Shown piece by piece: positions 43,270-51,242 of a stretch of 64,000 nucleotides of DNA. The position numbers and the translations under genes are program-made. The stretch is from an uncultured Pseudoteredinibacter sp. Its GTDB lineage: Bacteria; Pseudomonadota; Gammaproteobacteria; Pseudomonadales; Cellvibrionaceae. The notes below the pieces were generated by a model. It saw only the letters and a program-made list of their open reading frames with translations, ran no database searches and was not told where the DNA came from. Location of the stretch: positions 186,001-250,000 of the forward strand of contig NZ_CANMYE010000004.1 in assembly GCF_947502065.1 (NCBI RefSeq), in the 5' to 3' direction. Position 1 is the stretch's first letter; every line of letters starts with the position of its first letter.

Positions 43270-44754
43270 ATGCTGTCATTCCTAAAGCCCCGTAATAATA
43301 ACGACGAAAAGACCGCAACAAAGACCACCGAACCCACTCTTGATAGTGCAACACAGAGCCAAGTAGACACTCAGCTGATGGAAAATATGCTAGAGCAGTC
43401 GGAGCAAGGGGTTGTCATTATCGATGGAGACAACTGCATTACCTTTATGAATACATCGGCCGAAAAGCTTTGGGATATCAGCAAATCAGATGTCATGGGC
43501 CAAAACGTCAAAGTCCTAGTCCCCAAAGCAATACAGGCCGATCACGATTCCTACGTAAATAATAACCGTAAAACCAGCCAAAATATTATCGTTGGCACCA
43601 GCCGTGAAGTTCAACTTGAACGACATGACGGCAGTACAGCCTGGATAAGCCTATCGCTTTCTAAGATCGATTTAAATGGCGAACAAGGATATGTCGGCTT
43701 CGCCAGAGACGTAACCGCTGATAGGCGTGCTCGTGAAGAAACCCGGCAAATTCTTGAGCAAGCATTAGACGGGGTTATTACTATCGATAAAGATAATAAA
43801 GTAACCTTTATGAACAAATCTGCCGAAGATTTGTGGGGCTATTCACGAGATGAGGTGATTGGTCAAAATGTCAAAATGTTGGTTCCAAAAGAAATTCAAG
43901 CAAACCACGATGGCTATGTAAATGCCAATCGTAGCACCGGCAGAAATACCATTGTTGGCACCAGCCGTGAAGTGGATGTCGTACGCAAGGACGGTAGTAT
44001 AGTAAACGCGGCACTATCACTATCTAAAGTAGAGGTAGACGGAGAAATAGGTTATACCGCTTTTGTACGCGATATCAGCGAAGAAAAAGCGTCCAGGGAA
44101 ACCATTAAGCAAACTCTTTCTCAGGCATTAGATGCCGTTGTTAGTATTGATGCCGATAATCGGGTCTCATTGTTTAACGCCGCGGCGGAAGCACTTTGGG
44201 GTTACTCTGCTGACGAAGTGATCGGGCAGAACGTAAAAATGCTTGTCCCTGCGAATATCAAAGATCAGCATGACAACTTAGTCAATCGCAATCGCGAAAC
44301 TGGCGAAAACAAAATCGTTGGCACCAATCGTGAAGTTCCGATATTCCGAAAAGACGGCAGCAAAAAGTGGGGCAATCTATCACTTTCTAGAATTGAGGTT
44401 GCCGGCAGAATTATGTATACCGCTTTTGTAAAAGATGTCACCGCCCAGGTAGAGCAACGCAATGCCATGGGTGAAATTATGAGTAAAATAACAAAATCTA
44501 GCCAGGAGATTGGCGAGATATCTAAAGTAATTGATGGTATTGCAAGCCAGACGAATTTGCTCGCTCTAAATGCGGCTATTGAAGCAGCACGCGCTGGGGA
44601 ATATGGCCGAGGCTTTGCGGTGGTTGCCGATGAAGTACGACAACTCGCAAGCCGTTCTTCTGAATCTGTGACTAAGATTAACAGCCTATCAGAAGACAGT
44701 CAGCGCTTCCTCAGTGAACTGGCCGAGAACTATCAGGTAAACAAAGAGGGCTGA
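43270..44754 (+). CDS. Soluble triple-PAS chemoreceptor with short MCP signalling domain
   Basis: A 494-residue cytoplasmic receptor. Three tandem PAS-PAC units of about 117 residues (about 40-155, 157-272, 274-390) are clear paralogues: each contains the segments GQNVK and DGS and ends in an RD- or KDV/I-type linker. The signalling domain has the tip [18 protein letters not shown], but the helices on both sides are short and the protein ends about 55 residues after the tip. There are no membrane helices. PAS units could bind haem or FAD (Aer/BdlA-like). BdlA of Pseudomonas, a PAS-PAS-MCP protein controlling biofilm dispersal, is the closest known analogue. Confidence 0.9.
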   Translation: MLSFLKPRNNNDEKTATKTTEPTLDSATQSQVDTQLMENMLEQSEQGVVIIDGDNCITFMNTSAEKLWDISKSDVMGQNVKVLVPKAIQADHDSYVNNNRKTSQNIIVGTSREVQLERHDGSTAWISLSLSKIDLNGEQGYVGFARDVTADRRAREETRQILEQALDGVITIDKDNKVTFMNKSAEDLWGYSRDEVIGQNVKMLVPKEIQANHDGYVNANRSTGRNTIVGTSREVDVVRKDGSIVNAALSLSKVEVDGEIGYTAFVRDISEEKASRETIKQTLSQALDAVVSIDADNRVSLFNAAAEALWGYSADEVIGQNVKMLVPANIKDQHDNLVNRNRETGENKIVGTNREVPIFRKDGSKKWGNLSLSRIEVAGRIMYTAFVKDVTAQVEQRNAMGEIMSKITKSSQEIGEISKVIDGIASQTNLLALNAAIEAARAGEYGRGFAVVADEVRQLASRSSESVTKINSLSEDSQRFLSELAENYQVNKEG

Positions 44755-44803
44755 TAACTCCCCTCACAGTAAGTACCTTCATTAGTTTCTGTGTGGCACT
44801 ATA

Positions 44804-44868
44804 GTGCCTAAGCAAAGTGCCTAAGCAAAGTGCCTAAGCAAAGTGCCTCAGCAATGCACCTAAGCATA
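44804..44868. repeat. Five tandem 13-bp repeats
   Basis: GTGCCTAAGCAAA occurs three times in direct succession, then two diverged copies (GTGCCTCAGCAAT, GCACCTAAGCATA). It lies between the chemoreceptor stop and the convergent GNAT gene. Confidence 0.85.
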
Positions 44869-44890
44869 CCCAGTTGCTAGGCAACTGGGT
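44868..44890. terminator. Hairpin at the 3' end of convergent genes
   Basis: A perfect 10-bp stem (ACCCAGTTGC/GCAACTGGGT) with a TAG loop. It covers the last codons and stop of the GNAT gene on the minus strand and follows the 13-bp repeats. There is no T-run, so intrinsic termination is uncertain. Confidence 0.5.
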
Positions 44891-45392
44891 GCCTATAGAT
44901 ATCCCATCTATCGCCGCGAAAGTCTATCTCTCTTTCAAAACTTGCACCGACTGCTAAGGCCAGCTTTATTGACGCCTGGTTCTCTTTAGCGATTAGGCTG
45001 ATCAGTGCTATTTCAGGCAGGTATTCTAAACCGGCTTTTTGTAGCGCTCTGGCAGCTTCACCGGCATAGCCCTTTCCCCAATGGGCTGGCGCCAATGCCC
45101 ATTTTATTTCTGGGCTGGGCCAATCATTCGGATACCAAAAGCCGGCCGTACCGATTACCTTGCTACTGCTTTTTTCTTCCAGAGCGTACGGGCCATAGCC
45201 CCTCAATACCCAATGCCCCAACATAGCACTCATTATTCTCCAACTTTCGCCTTCACTGAAGGCTCGCCCTACTGTGTACCGGGTGGCCTCTTCTGAAGAA
45301 TAATACTCATGGAGGTCTTGCCAATCTTCATCTTTGAATTGACGTAGAATTAATCTTTCAGTTTCAAGTTGTTCGGGCACCTTAAATTTCAT
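44877..45392 (-). CDS. GNAT acetyltransferase (RimJ/RimL-like)
   Basis: A 171-residue N-acetyltransferase. The start ETERLILRQFKDEDW is typical of the RimJ/RimL subgroup, and the acetyl-CoA pyrophosphate loop is HWGKGYAGEAA (near 110), followed by LAVGASFEREI. The acceptor could be a ribosomal protein N-terminus, an amino acid or an antibiotic; the sequence does not tell. The stop lies in a hairpin. It follows the frameshifted GFA gene by 11 bp on the same strand. Confidence 0.88.
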   Translation of the reverse strand: MKFKVPEQLETERLILRQFKDEDWQDLHEYYSSEEATRYTVGRAFSEGESWRIMSAMLGHWVLRGYGPYALEEKSSSKVIGTAGFWYPNDWPSPEIKWALAPAHWGKGYAGEAARALQKAGLEYLPEIALISLIAKENQASIKLALAVGASFEREIDFRGDRWDIYRHPVA

Positions 45393-45403
45393 AGCTAAAA
45401 ATC

Positions 45404-45816
45404 TTATTCAAACTCTAAACACTGAGGCAAATGACTGTCGATAGAGTACCAACTTGCTTTTTGCGACACCCAAATATGGTTCTTCTCTTTTAGTTGAAGC
45501 GAGCCTTCTATTGAGTCGTCCATTGACTCATCTAAGGAACCTAGGCGAAGTACGATATGCTGGGCTGTTTTTCGCTTCGCATATATTTGTGTGCCACAGT
45601 GAGAACAAAAATGGCGAATTTTCCCAGGGGAAGACTCATACTGACTTAGATGCTCATCCCCTAGAACTGTAAAATCATCCACTTTAACAGCCGCCACACT
45701 GGAAAATGCGGCGCCATGGGCCTTACGACAAGTAACACAGTGACAATGCACTATATCCCCCATATTGCCATTGATTTCTAGGGCACCTTTCCACACAAAC
45801 AACTGCCCGTTGCCAT
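45404..45816 (-). pseudogene. GFA/CENP-V family zinc protein with apparent one-base frameshift
   Basis: The body of the gene (45404 to about 45780) encodes a GFA domain with zinc motifs VHCHCVTCRKAHGAA and HFCSHCGTQIYAK. The family's first zinc motif, G-S-C-L-C-G, is missing from that frame but is present in another: from ATG at 45816 (GGGAG 5 nt upstream) the frame reads MATGSCLCGKVP and then hits TAG. Adding one C to the CCC at 45781-45783 would join it to LEINGNMGDIVHCHC, giving a normal protein of about 137 residues. So the gene is broken by a one-base deletion, or the assembly has a homopolymer error. GFA proteins bind glutathione; their enzymatic role is debated. Confidence 0.8.
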
Positions 45817-45833
45817 ACAAACTCCCTGTATTC

Positions 45834-46220
45834 TTACTTATCTTCTAAGTCTCGATAACGCAATAGCTCTTCGCTCAACCAATCTACACTTTTTATTTCA
45901 TTTTTTATCGCCTTGCCCGTGACACAATGAACCTTGTAATACTTCCCAGACATCGTGCTTTTGGTAGCACAAAGGCGAATAAAGTCTTCTGCTGTCTTTA
46001 TCTCATCGGCAAAATAACGATACTTTCTTTGTATATGTTTTACGGCCTCCTTCCCACTATGCCGCTTGCCATTACGCTCATATTGGCAATTGGTGCTTTT
46101 CACATAGGCAAGCAGGTGATTTATTTCTTGTTGAGATTTAGCTGGCTCACTTGCATCAGCTGGTACCACCCCAATGGCCAAGGCCATTAAAAAAAGAAAG
46201 GCAAAGCATATTTGTTGCAT
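45834..46220 (-). CDS. DUF5329 family exported protein
   Basis: A protein of about 128 residues with a signal peptide (cut near ADA-SEP) and the DUF5329 pattern: QEINHLLAYVKSTNCQYERNGKRHSGKEAVKHIQRKY is split here into its conserved pieces IxxLLxxV, CxFxRNG and GxEAxxHI. Two Cys pairs (C near 44 and 83, 98) could form disulfides in the periplasm. Function unknown. I prefer the ATG at 46220 (GGGA 7 nt upstream) over the ATG at 46232. The GFA gene follows 17 bp downstream on the same strand. Confidence 0.78.
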   Translation of the reverse strand: MQQICFAFLFLMALAIGVVPADASEPAKSQQEINHLLAYVKSTNCQYERNGKRHSGKEAVKHIQRKYRYFADEIKTAEDFIRLCATKSTMSGKYYKVHCVTGKAIKNEIKSVDWLSEELLRYRDLEDK

Positions 46221-46258
46221 TAGAATTCCCATAGAAAGTAGCGATTCAGTTACCCGAG

Positions 46259-46732
46259 CTATAGCTCGATCACCATATCAATGCGATGCATGTCTGGCCC
46301 CCAACCGTCCTGTTTCTCACAAACGGTCTTGGCAGCAAACTTCTTAAAGAAAGGAGCAGACTTGTGGCTTGCTGCAATTTTTAAAGTCTGAGCCCCAAGC
46401 AAACGAGCCCGGCTTAGAGCCCGTGACATAAGCTCGGTTCCAATTCCACTTCCTTGCATATCGGGGTTAATCAAAATCCAATTTAGCGAGGCAGCTCTTG
46501 CTGCAAAAGCCCCACCACTGATCGCTGTTTCTTCTGGAAACACCCCAAATGCCGCTATAAGCTTGCCCGAAATAAAGCAAAGCTCGTACGCATCAGGGCT
46601 TGCCTCAAGAAAGCTTTTGTAATCATCCCGCTCATTTGGCGCAAAGTACTCGGGGCAATTTGCATCGAATAGCTTCAAACAGTCATCCAAGACTGCCGAA
46701 ACATAGGGCAGGTATAAAAGCTCTTTTTTCAC
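46259..46732 (-). CDS. GNAT family acetyltransferase
   Basis: A protein of about 157 residues with the GNAT core: beta-strand LCFISGKLIAAFGVF, the NWILINPDMQGSGIGTEL segment carrying the acetyl-CoA loop (Q-G-S-G-I-G), then the ALSRARLLGAQTLKIAA helix and APFFKKFAAK. The acceptor is unknown. I start it at the GTG at 46732, one base after the stop of the MAPEG gene, with GGCGGA upstream; a TTG at 46750 would add six residues and overlap MAPEG. The tight junction suggests one transcript with the MAPEG and zinc-ribbon genes. Confidence 0.82.
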   Translation of the reverse strand: MKKELLYLPYVSAVLDDCLKLFDANCPEYFAPNERDDYKSFLEASPDAYELCFISGKLIAAFGVFPEETAISGGAFAARAASLNWILINPDMQGSGIGTELMSRALSRARLLGAQTLKIAASHKSAPFFKKFAAKTVCEKQDGWGPDMHRIDMVIEL

Positions 46733-46733
46733 A

Positions 46734-47129
46734 CTAAATATCCGCCACAAGCTTGCCCCACATTGCTAACACCGCAACGAAGTTAATGGTAAAAACTACC
46801 CCGCGTAATTTAATACTGGAATGAAAAATTTGCACCGCACTGTGCAATATTCTACCCGCCACAAAAACCCAAGCCATAAGAATGTAGAAAGTCGATGATT
46901 CAAGGCCCTTCAGGATTATTAATATACAAGCAACATGAAAAAAAAGCGGCCATTCAAATTGGCTACTTAGGTTAGCGCTTATTTTGACTTGGACTGATTC
47001 AAAAGGATTACTGCCATCACTACGATTTCCAATACCCCACACCTTCGGCGCTCTTGCGACGGTCAACATTGCATAGAGTGCTGAACACAGCAGGATATGG
47101 ACCACCATAGGAATTACTATACTTTCCAT
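46734..47129 (-). CDS. MAPEG family membrane protein
   Basis: A 131-residue protein with four membrane helices (about 7-28, 58-76, 80-100, 108-128) and the MAPEG features NPFESVQVKISANLSSQFEWP (substrate/glutathione loop, E in QFEWP) and VAGRILHSAVQIF, where the R-x-x-H is characteristic. MAPEG proteins are membrane glutathione transferases or peroxidases. Substrate unknown. It sits in a compact minus-strand cluster between the zinc-ribbon membrane protein (3 bp upstream) and the GNAT. Confidence 0.88.
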   Translation of the reverse strand: MESIVIPMVVHILLCSALYAMLTVARAPKVWGIGNRSDGSNPFESVQVKISANLSSQFEWPLFFHVACILIILKGLESSTFYILMAWVFVAGRILHSAVQIFHSSIKLRGVVFTINFVAVLAMWGKLVADI

Positions 47130-47132
47130 ACT

Positions 47133-47474
47133 TCAATACTCCTTTTGACCCCTACGCGATTTTTGTCTTTGGCGACGACGCTCTTTACGGATACTTGGTC
47201 CTGTACGCTCCAACTCACAAACTTTCGCGAAGGCTAGTTCCACAAGCAGAGGACCTGCTAAAATTAATACTGCGAATGTCAAAAAGCTTTCTGTCTTTAT
47301 ACCAATATATACTGCGATACTAGCAATACACATTAGAAGCAAAGACAAGCAGCATTTAGAGAGAGTTGTGTACTGGTAGTTATTGAAACAGCTATGACAA
47401 TCCATGCTATTTGCGAAGGACAGCATTTTCATTCCAAGCTCATATTCCTTACAGTTTGGGCACTTGCGCTTCAT
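47133..47474 (-). CDS. Small zinc-ribbon membrane protein
   Basis: A 113-residue protein that I cannot assign to a named family. It begins with a zinc ribbon (CPNC at 5-8, CHSC at about 26-29), has two membrane helices (about 42-60 and 64-84) and ends with a very basic cytoplasmic tail (RKERRRQRQKSRRGQK). Similar small proteins occur next to membrane enzymes in many gammaproteobacteria, with no known function. It is the first gene of the minus-strand cluster with MAPEG and GNAT, divergent from tetR. Confidence 0.7.
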   Translation of the reverse strand: MKRKCPNCKEYELGMKMLSFANSMDCHSCFNNYQYTTLSKCCLSLLLMCIASIAVYIGIKTESFLTFAVLILAGPLLVELAFAKVCELERTGPSIRKERRRQRQKSRRGQKEY

Positions 47475-47612
47475 AGCTCCCTTGATCCCTCTCCAACACT
47501 CACTACTCGGGCGGTTATAGCGCTAATCTATTGATAAGCGCTGATCAACACAAGCCCTATCCCCATTTGCCGCTACTATCTTGCATAGCCGCTCTACTTG
47601 CCTTATATTCAC

Positions 47613-47632
47613 CCTACCAACCGGTAGGTAGG
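47613..47632. promoter_or_regulatory. Candidate operator upstream of tetR
   Basis: CCTACC and GGTAGG are inverted around AACCGGTA, with the inner palindrome ACCGGT slightly off-centre. It lies 44 bp before the TetR gene, a typical place for an autoregulatory TetR operator; the sites of many acyl-CoA-responsive TetR proteins have this C-rich/G-rich form. Confidence 0.55.
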
Positions 47633-47676
47633 CACTACATTGATTGAATTTATGAAAACCCAGAGCAAATGCCCCC

Positions 47677-48297
47677 ATGACTAAGCTGAAATCCGTAAAA
47701 ACACCTGAACTGGATACCAAAAGCCGTATTTTGCAGGCCGCTTTAGAGGCCTTTTCCCAAAGTGGCTTCTACGGCACCAGTATTAATAGCGTTGCAGAAG
47801 CGGTCAATATCAAGAAGCCTTCATTGCTGCATCACTTCTCTAGCAAAGAAAAGCTCTATGGCGCGGTTTTGGAGTCCATATCTACCCGCTTGTTAAGCGA
47901 ACTAGAAGCGGCTATGGCCAGCTCTGAAGATGAAAAGCAACAGATGCTGAATGTGATGGATAGCTTTTATCGCTGGAATAAAGAATGCCCCAATGAAACA
48001 GTTTTGCTACTGCGTGAAATGCTGGATAACCCCCAGCGCGCCGCCACGGCCCACAATTGGTATTTAGCGCCTTGGCTGGAGCGATTAGTTGAGCTGATTC
48101 GCCGTGGCCAGCAGAACGGCCGCTTCCATGAGCTGGAGCCTATGGCATTCCTCTACAACATTATTGGTGCACAACATTATTTCGTGGTGTCCCTACCCAC
48201 CTTAAAACAAATACTCAGCGCCAGTGACTTCAAGGCCCTATTAAAACAACAACGCCAAGAGCTAAAGTCGCTGATCGAATTGCGCCTGTTCAAATAA
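47677..48297 (+). CDS. TetR family transcriptional regulator
   Basis: A 206-residue regulator. The N-terminal HTH (about 15-60) reads SRILQAALEAFSQSGFYGTS and VNIKKPSLLHHFSSKEKLY, the usual TetR helix-turn-helix; the rest is the helical ligand/dimer domain. An inverted repeat 44 bp upstream may be its operator. The Rieske oxygenase gene follows 38 bp downstream in the same direction, so it probably controls this operon and itself. The ligand is unknown; an acyl-CoA or the oxygenase substrate would be usual. Confidence 0.9.
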   Translation: MTKLKSVKTPELDTKSRILQAALEAFSQSGFYGTSINSVAEAVNIKKPSLLHHFSSKEKLYGAVLESISTRLLSELEAAMASSEDEKQQMLNVMDSFYRWNKECPNETVLLLREMLDNPQRAATAHNWYLAPWLERLVELIRRGQQNGRFHELEPMAFLYNIIGAQHYFVVSLPTLKQILSASDFKALLKQQRQELKSLIELRLFK

Positions 48298-48335
48298 TTT
48301 AAAGAATCAAATTATAGAATAATGAGAAGCCTGAT

Positions 48336-49499
48336 ATGAAACATCAACGCCAAGTCGAACTGCTGCAGCAGTGCTTAGATTATATCGATACAAAAACTAC
48401 CCAACACGAAGAACAAGAGTACCTATCGCCGGTTTATAAATACCACGATCAAGAGTACTTTGATCAAGAACTTGATGCCGTATTTAAGCGCATGCCCAAT
48501 ATGGTGGCCCATGTCAGCGAGATAGAGCTTGGCAATGGCTTTATCACACGGAATTTACACGGTATCAGTGTCATTATTGCTCGCCAAAACGACGGCTGTG
48601 ATGATAGTAGCTTTAAGGCGATGATCAACGTTTGCAAACACCGCGGTGCTCGTTTAGAAGGTGCAGAAAGTGGTTGCAAAAACCGTTTTGTATGCCCCTA
48701 TCATGGCTGGATGTTTAATAACAAAGGCGAGTTAAAAGGCGTTCCTCATCAAGAGGGGTTCCCCACATTAATTAAAAGCGACAGTGGGCTAAATGAATTA
48801 TCGCTTTGGGTACGTAACGGCTTTATCTTTGTCTTACCAAACACCGATGTAGAGTTTGATTTTGATAAGTTCTGGGCACCGATCGCTGAAGATCTTGATG
48901 ATTACAATATTGAAGACATGATGGTCTATCGCCCGGTGACCAAAACCTGGAACAGCAACTGGAAGATTGTCTCCGGTGGCGGCTTAGAGTCTTATCACTT
49001 TCAGGTTACTCATGCGAAGACAATTGCGCCCTACTTCTTCAGCAACACCTCTTATCTCGAAGACTTTGGCCCACATTTTCGCTTGATTTTGCCGCGCCAA
49101 TCGATCAATCAATTACGTGAGCAAGATCAAAGCGAATGGCAAATACGCGATCACACCCATATGGTGTACCAGCTATTTCCTAATGTTGCTTTGCTGGTAC
49201 AAGAAGACCATATCGCCATGTTTATCATGAAGCCTGTTAGCCCAAGCGAAGTTGAAATTACCTTTCAAATGCTAATACCCAAAGATGGATTCGCACAGCG
49301 AGAACAAGCTTACTGGGATAGAAATCACCAGATTACCGAAATTACCCTAAATGAAGACTTTGAAATGGGTGAGTCGATTCAATCTGGCATCCGGTCTGGT
49401 GCCAACAAGCACTTGCGTTTTGGCTTATCCGAATGGGGCTTAGCAAAGCTTGAGCAGTTCATCGATCAGGCCATCGCAGGAAAGCCCCCTGGACAATAA
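48336..49499 (+). CDS. Rieske non-haem iron oxygenase, alpha subunit
   Basis: A 387-residue aromatic-ring-hydroxylating-dioxygenase-like subunit. The Rieske [2Fe-2S] site is CKHRGARLEG...CPYHGW (about 99-122), and the catalytic iron site ESYHFQVTH (His near 220 and 225) with a downstream Asp in NEDFEMGESIQSG. Iron-site spacing is normal but the usual N-x-x-E-x-Y-H is changed to SGGGLESYH. No reductase or ferredoxin gene is adjacent, so electrons must come from elsewhere. The TetR gene upstream and acyl-CoA dehydrogenase downstream suggest work on an aliphatic or side-chain substrate; this is inference. Confidence 0.9.
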   Translation: MKHQRQVELLQQCLDYIDTKTTQHEEQEYLSPVYKYHDQEYFDQELDAVFKRMPNMVAHVSEIELGNGFITRNLHGISVIIARQNDGCDDSSFKAMINVCKHRGARLEGAESGCKNRFVCPYHGWMFNNKGELKGVPHQEGFPTLIKSDSGLNELSLWVRNGFIFVLPNTDVEFDFDKFWAPIAEDLDDYNIEDMMVYRPVTKTWNSNWKIVSGGGLESYHFQVTHAKTIAPYFFSNTSYLEDFGPHFRLILPRQSINQLREQDQSEWQIRDHTHMVYQLFPNVALLVQEDHIAMFIMKPVSPSEVEITFQMLIPKDGFAQREQAYWDRNHQITEITLNEDFEMGESIQSGIRSGANKHLRFGLSEWGLAKLEQFIDQAIAGKPPGQ

Positions 49500-49588
49500 T
49501 TAGGCCTGCTGGGTTAAAACTGTCATTTTGAGCGAAATAAACACTAAAAGGGTCACCAAATACAATTGGACTGCTTTGGCATTCTTGT

Positions 49589-49623
49589 CATTATTCAAGC
49601 TATACACTATAGCTTGAATAATG
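49589..49623. promoter_or_regulatory. Perfect 35-bp palindrome before the acyl-CoA dehydrogenase gene
   Basis: Arms of 16 bp (CATTATTCAAGCTATA and its exact reverse complement) flank CAC. It ends 10 bp before the ATG of the acyl-CoA dehydrogenase gene and 90 bp after the Rieske gene. There is no T-run, so an operator or a 5' RNA hairpin covering the ribosome-binding region is more likely than a terminator. Confidence 0.7.
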
Positions 49624-49633
49624 AGGCCTAGAT

Positions 49634-50779
49634 ATGTCCCAGAATTATGACGACTCTGAATTGGGTTTATTTCGTGAAATGGCAGTACGCTGCTTAGAAC
49701 AAGAAGTTGAACCCCATTACGAAGCCTGGGAAGAAGCCCACGCCACCCCAAAAGAGATCTGGCAAACCCTTGGTGCTGCTGGCCTGCTAGGGCCAGATCT
49801 ACCTGAAGAATACGGTGCCGCTGCGGCCTCCTTCCGCGTTGCGCAAATGATCACCTATGAAATGTCCCGCATGGGCTATGGCGGCCTTGGTAGTGGCTAT
49901 AACATCCACTCAAACATCGTAATGCCTTATATTCTGAATATTGGTACCGATGAGCAAAAGCAGCAATGGCTACCTAAAATGGTAAGCGGAGAAGTTCTGG
50001 GCGCTATTGCCATGACCGAACCAGGTGCTGGCAGTGACTTGGCCGGTATGAGCACCAGTGCCGTACGCGATGGTGACGATTGGATCTTAAATGGCTCCAA
50101 AGTATTTATTACTAATGGCATCTATGCAGATCTCGTTATCGTATGCGCCAAAACCGACCCAAGCGCGGGTGCAAAAGGTATCTCCCTATTCTTGGTTGAT
50201 ACCTCATTGCCTGGCTTTAATCGCGGCAAGTCTATTCGTAAAATTGGTCAACACTCTAGCGATACCGCTGAGCTATTCTTCGAAAATATGCGCATACCCG
50301 CTAATGCGCTATTAGGTGAAGAAGGTAAAGGCTTTATCTACCTAATGGAAGAATTGCCCCGCGAGCGCTTAGGCGTTGCCAGCCAAGCCGTCGGCGCTGC
50401 AGACGGAGCCATTGCCTTGGCCGTTGATTACACAAAGGATCGCAAAGCCTTTGGCCAATCGATCAGCCAATTCCAAAATACTCGCTTCAAAATGGCTGAA
50501 TGCCAAGCCAAAGTAGAAACGGTACGCGCCCTGCTTGAAAAAAATATGGATAAGTACGAGCGCAGCGAGATGAGTGTTGAAGATGCAGCAATCCTCAAAC
50601 TAAGCTCAACAGAAATGCAGCTAGAAGTTGTCGACCAATGTCTACAAATGTTTGGTGGTTACGGCTACACCGCCGAATACCCGATCTCCCGCTTCTACGT
50701 TGATGCCCGCATTCAAACTATTTACGCAGGTACTTCGGAGATTATGAAAGAAGTGATTTCTCGCGGGATTTTTAAGTAA
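49634..50779 (+). CDS. Acyl-CoA dehydrogenase
   Basis: A 381-residue flavoenzyme with N-terminal helical, middle beta (about 120-220; AIAMTEPGAGSDL and KVFITNG contact FAD and substrate) and C-terminal helical domains (AFGQSISQFQNTRF, MFGGYGYTAEY). The catalytic base is the Glu of IYAGTSEIMKEVI near residue 369. It oxidises an acyl-CoA at C2-C3, passing electrons to ETF. Chain specificity is open. A long palindrome just before the start suggests its own regulation, although it lies in line with the TetR-Rieske genes. Confidence 0.93.
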   Translation: MSQNYDDSELGLFREMAVRCLEQEVEPHYEAWEEAHATPKEIWQTLGAAGLLGPDLPEEYGAAAASFRVAQMITYEMSRMGYGGLGSGYNIHSNIVMPYILNIGTDEQKQQWLPKMVSGEVLGAIAMTEPGAGSDLAGMSTSAVRDGDDWILNGSKVFITNGIYADLVIVCAKTDPSAGAKGISLFLVDTSLPGFNRGKSIRKIGQHSSDTAELFFENMRIPANALLGEEGKGFIYLMEELPRERLGVASQAVGAADGAIALAVDYTKDRKAFGQSISQFQNTRFKMAECQAKVETVRALLEKNMDKYERSEMSVEDAAILKLSSTEMQLEVVDQCLQMFGGYGYTAEYPISRFYVDARIQTIYAGTSEIMKEVISRGIFK

Positions 50780-50844
50780 GTCGATTATTCGTCGGGGCGA
50801 TTGAGGCCTGTTTAATTGGCCTTTAGTATCGCAACGACGGACCG

Positions 50845-50952
50845 ATCTTCGAGCTGGAGAGGGACTGCGGGGGACACATAAATACATCCTTGTAGCTCTT
50901 CTCCGGCATCCCTGCCTCCAAAGCCCCCACAGTCCCTCTCCAGCTCGAGGAT
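50845..50952. repeat. Long inverted-repeat element (29-bp arms)
   Basis: Arms of 29 bp at 50845-50873 and 50924-50952 are complementary at 27 positions (core GAGCTGGAGAGGGACTG, then a G-run). The inner 50 bp (AAATACATCCTTGTAGCTC...) has smaller inverted repeats. It is GC-rich, noncoding and unlike its surroundings, as expected for a REP/MITE-like intergenic element. There is no transposase. Confidence 0.75.
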
Positions 50953-51000
50953 CTACTTTTGTGACATGTTAGGCCGAGGTGTTGACGATTGACCTACTAA

Positions 51001-51195
51001 AGAAATCTTTATCCTTTATATCTTTTCAAGCCTGAGTATAGCTTGGTCGGGATCGACTGGCTGCCCTTGATCTACTGTGCAACAGTACTAGTGTTCGGGT
51101 GGCTTAAAGTTTCAAAGTCCAAACACAAAAAGTGGTACATCAATGTCCATGACAACGCCCCCGCTTACCTCTTTGTAAAACTTAAAAAAGAGTAG
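51001..51195 (+). pseudogene. Short orphan reading frame, possible gene remnant
   Basis: An open frame of 64 codons after a TAA, with no ATG or GTG start: it reads as a hydrophobic segment (WLPLIYCATVLVFGWL) followed by a basic tail (KSKHKKWYINVHDN, then YLFVKLKKE). Only a TTG at 51043 could start it and has no SD. Composition looks coding-like but the family is not recognised. It may be the end of a deleted membrane-protein gene. Confidence 0.3.
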
Positions 51196-51242
51196 GATAG
51201 CGCTACAAACGTACTTGACTGCCGAGGCAATACTTCAAGGTG

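Noticed and set aside
50642-50887. 81-codon minus-strand frame
   Set aside because: It overlaps the acyl-CoA dehydrogenase end and the inverted-repeat element, with no family match.
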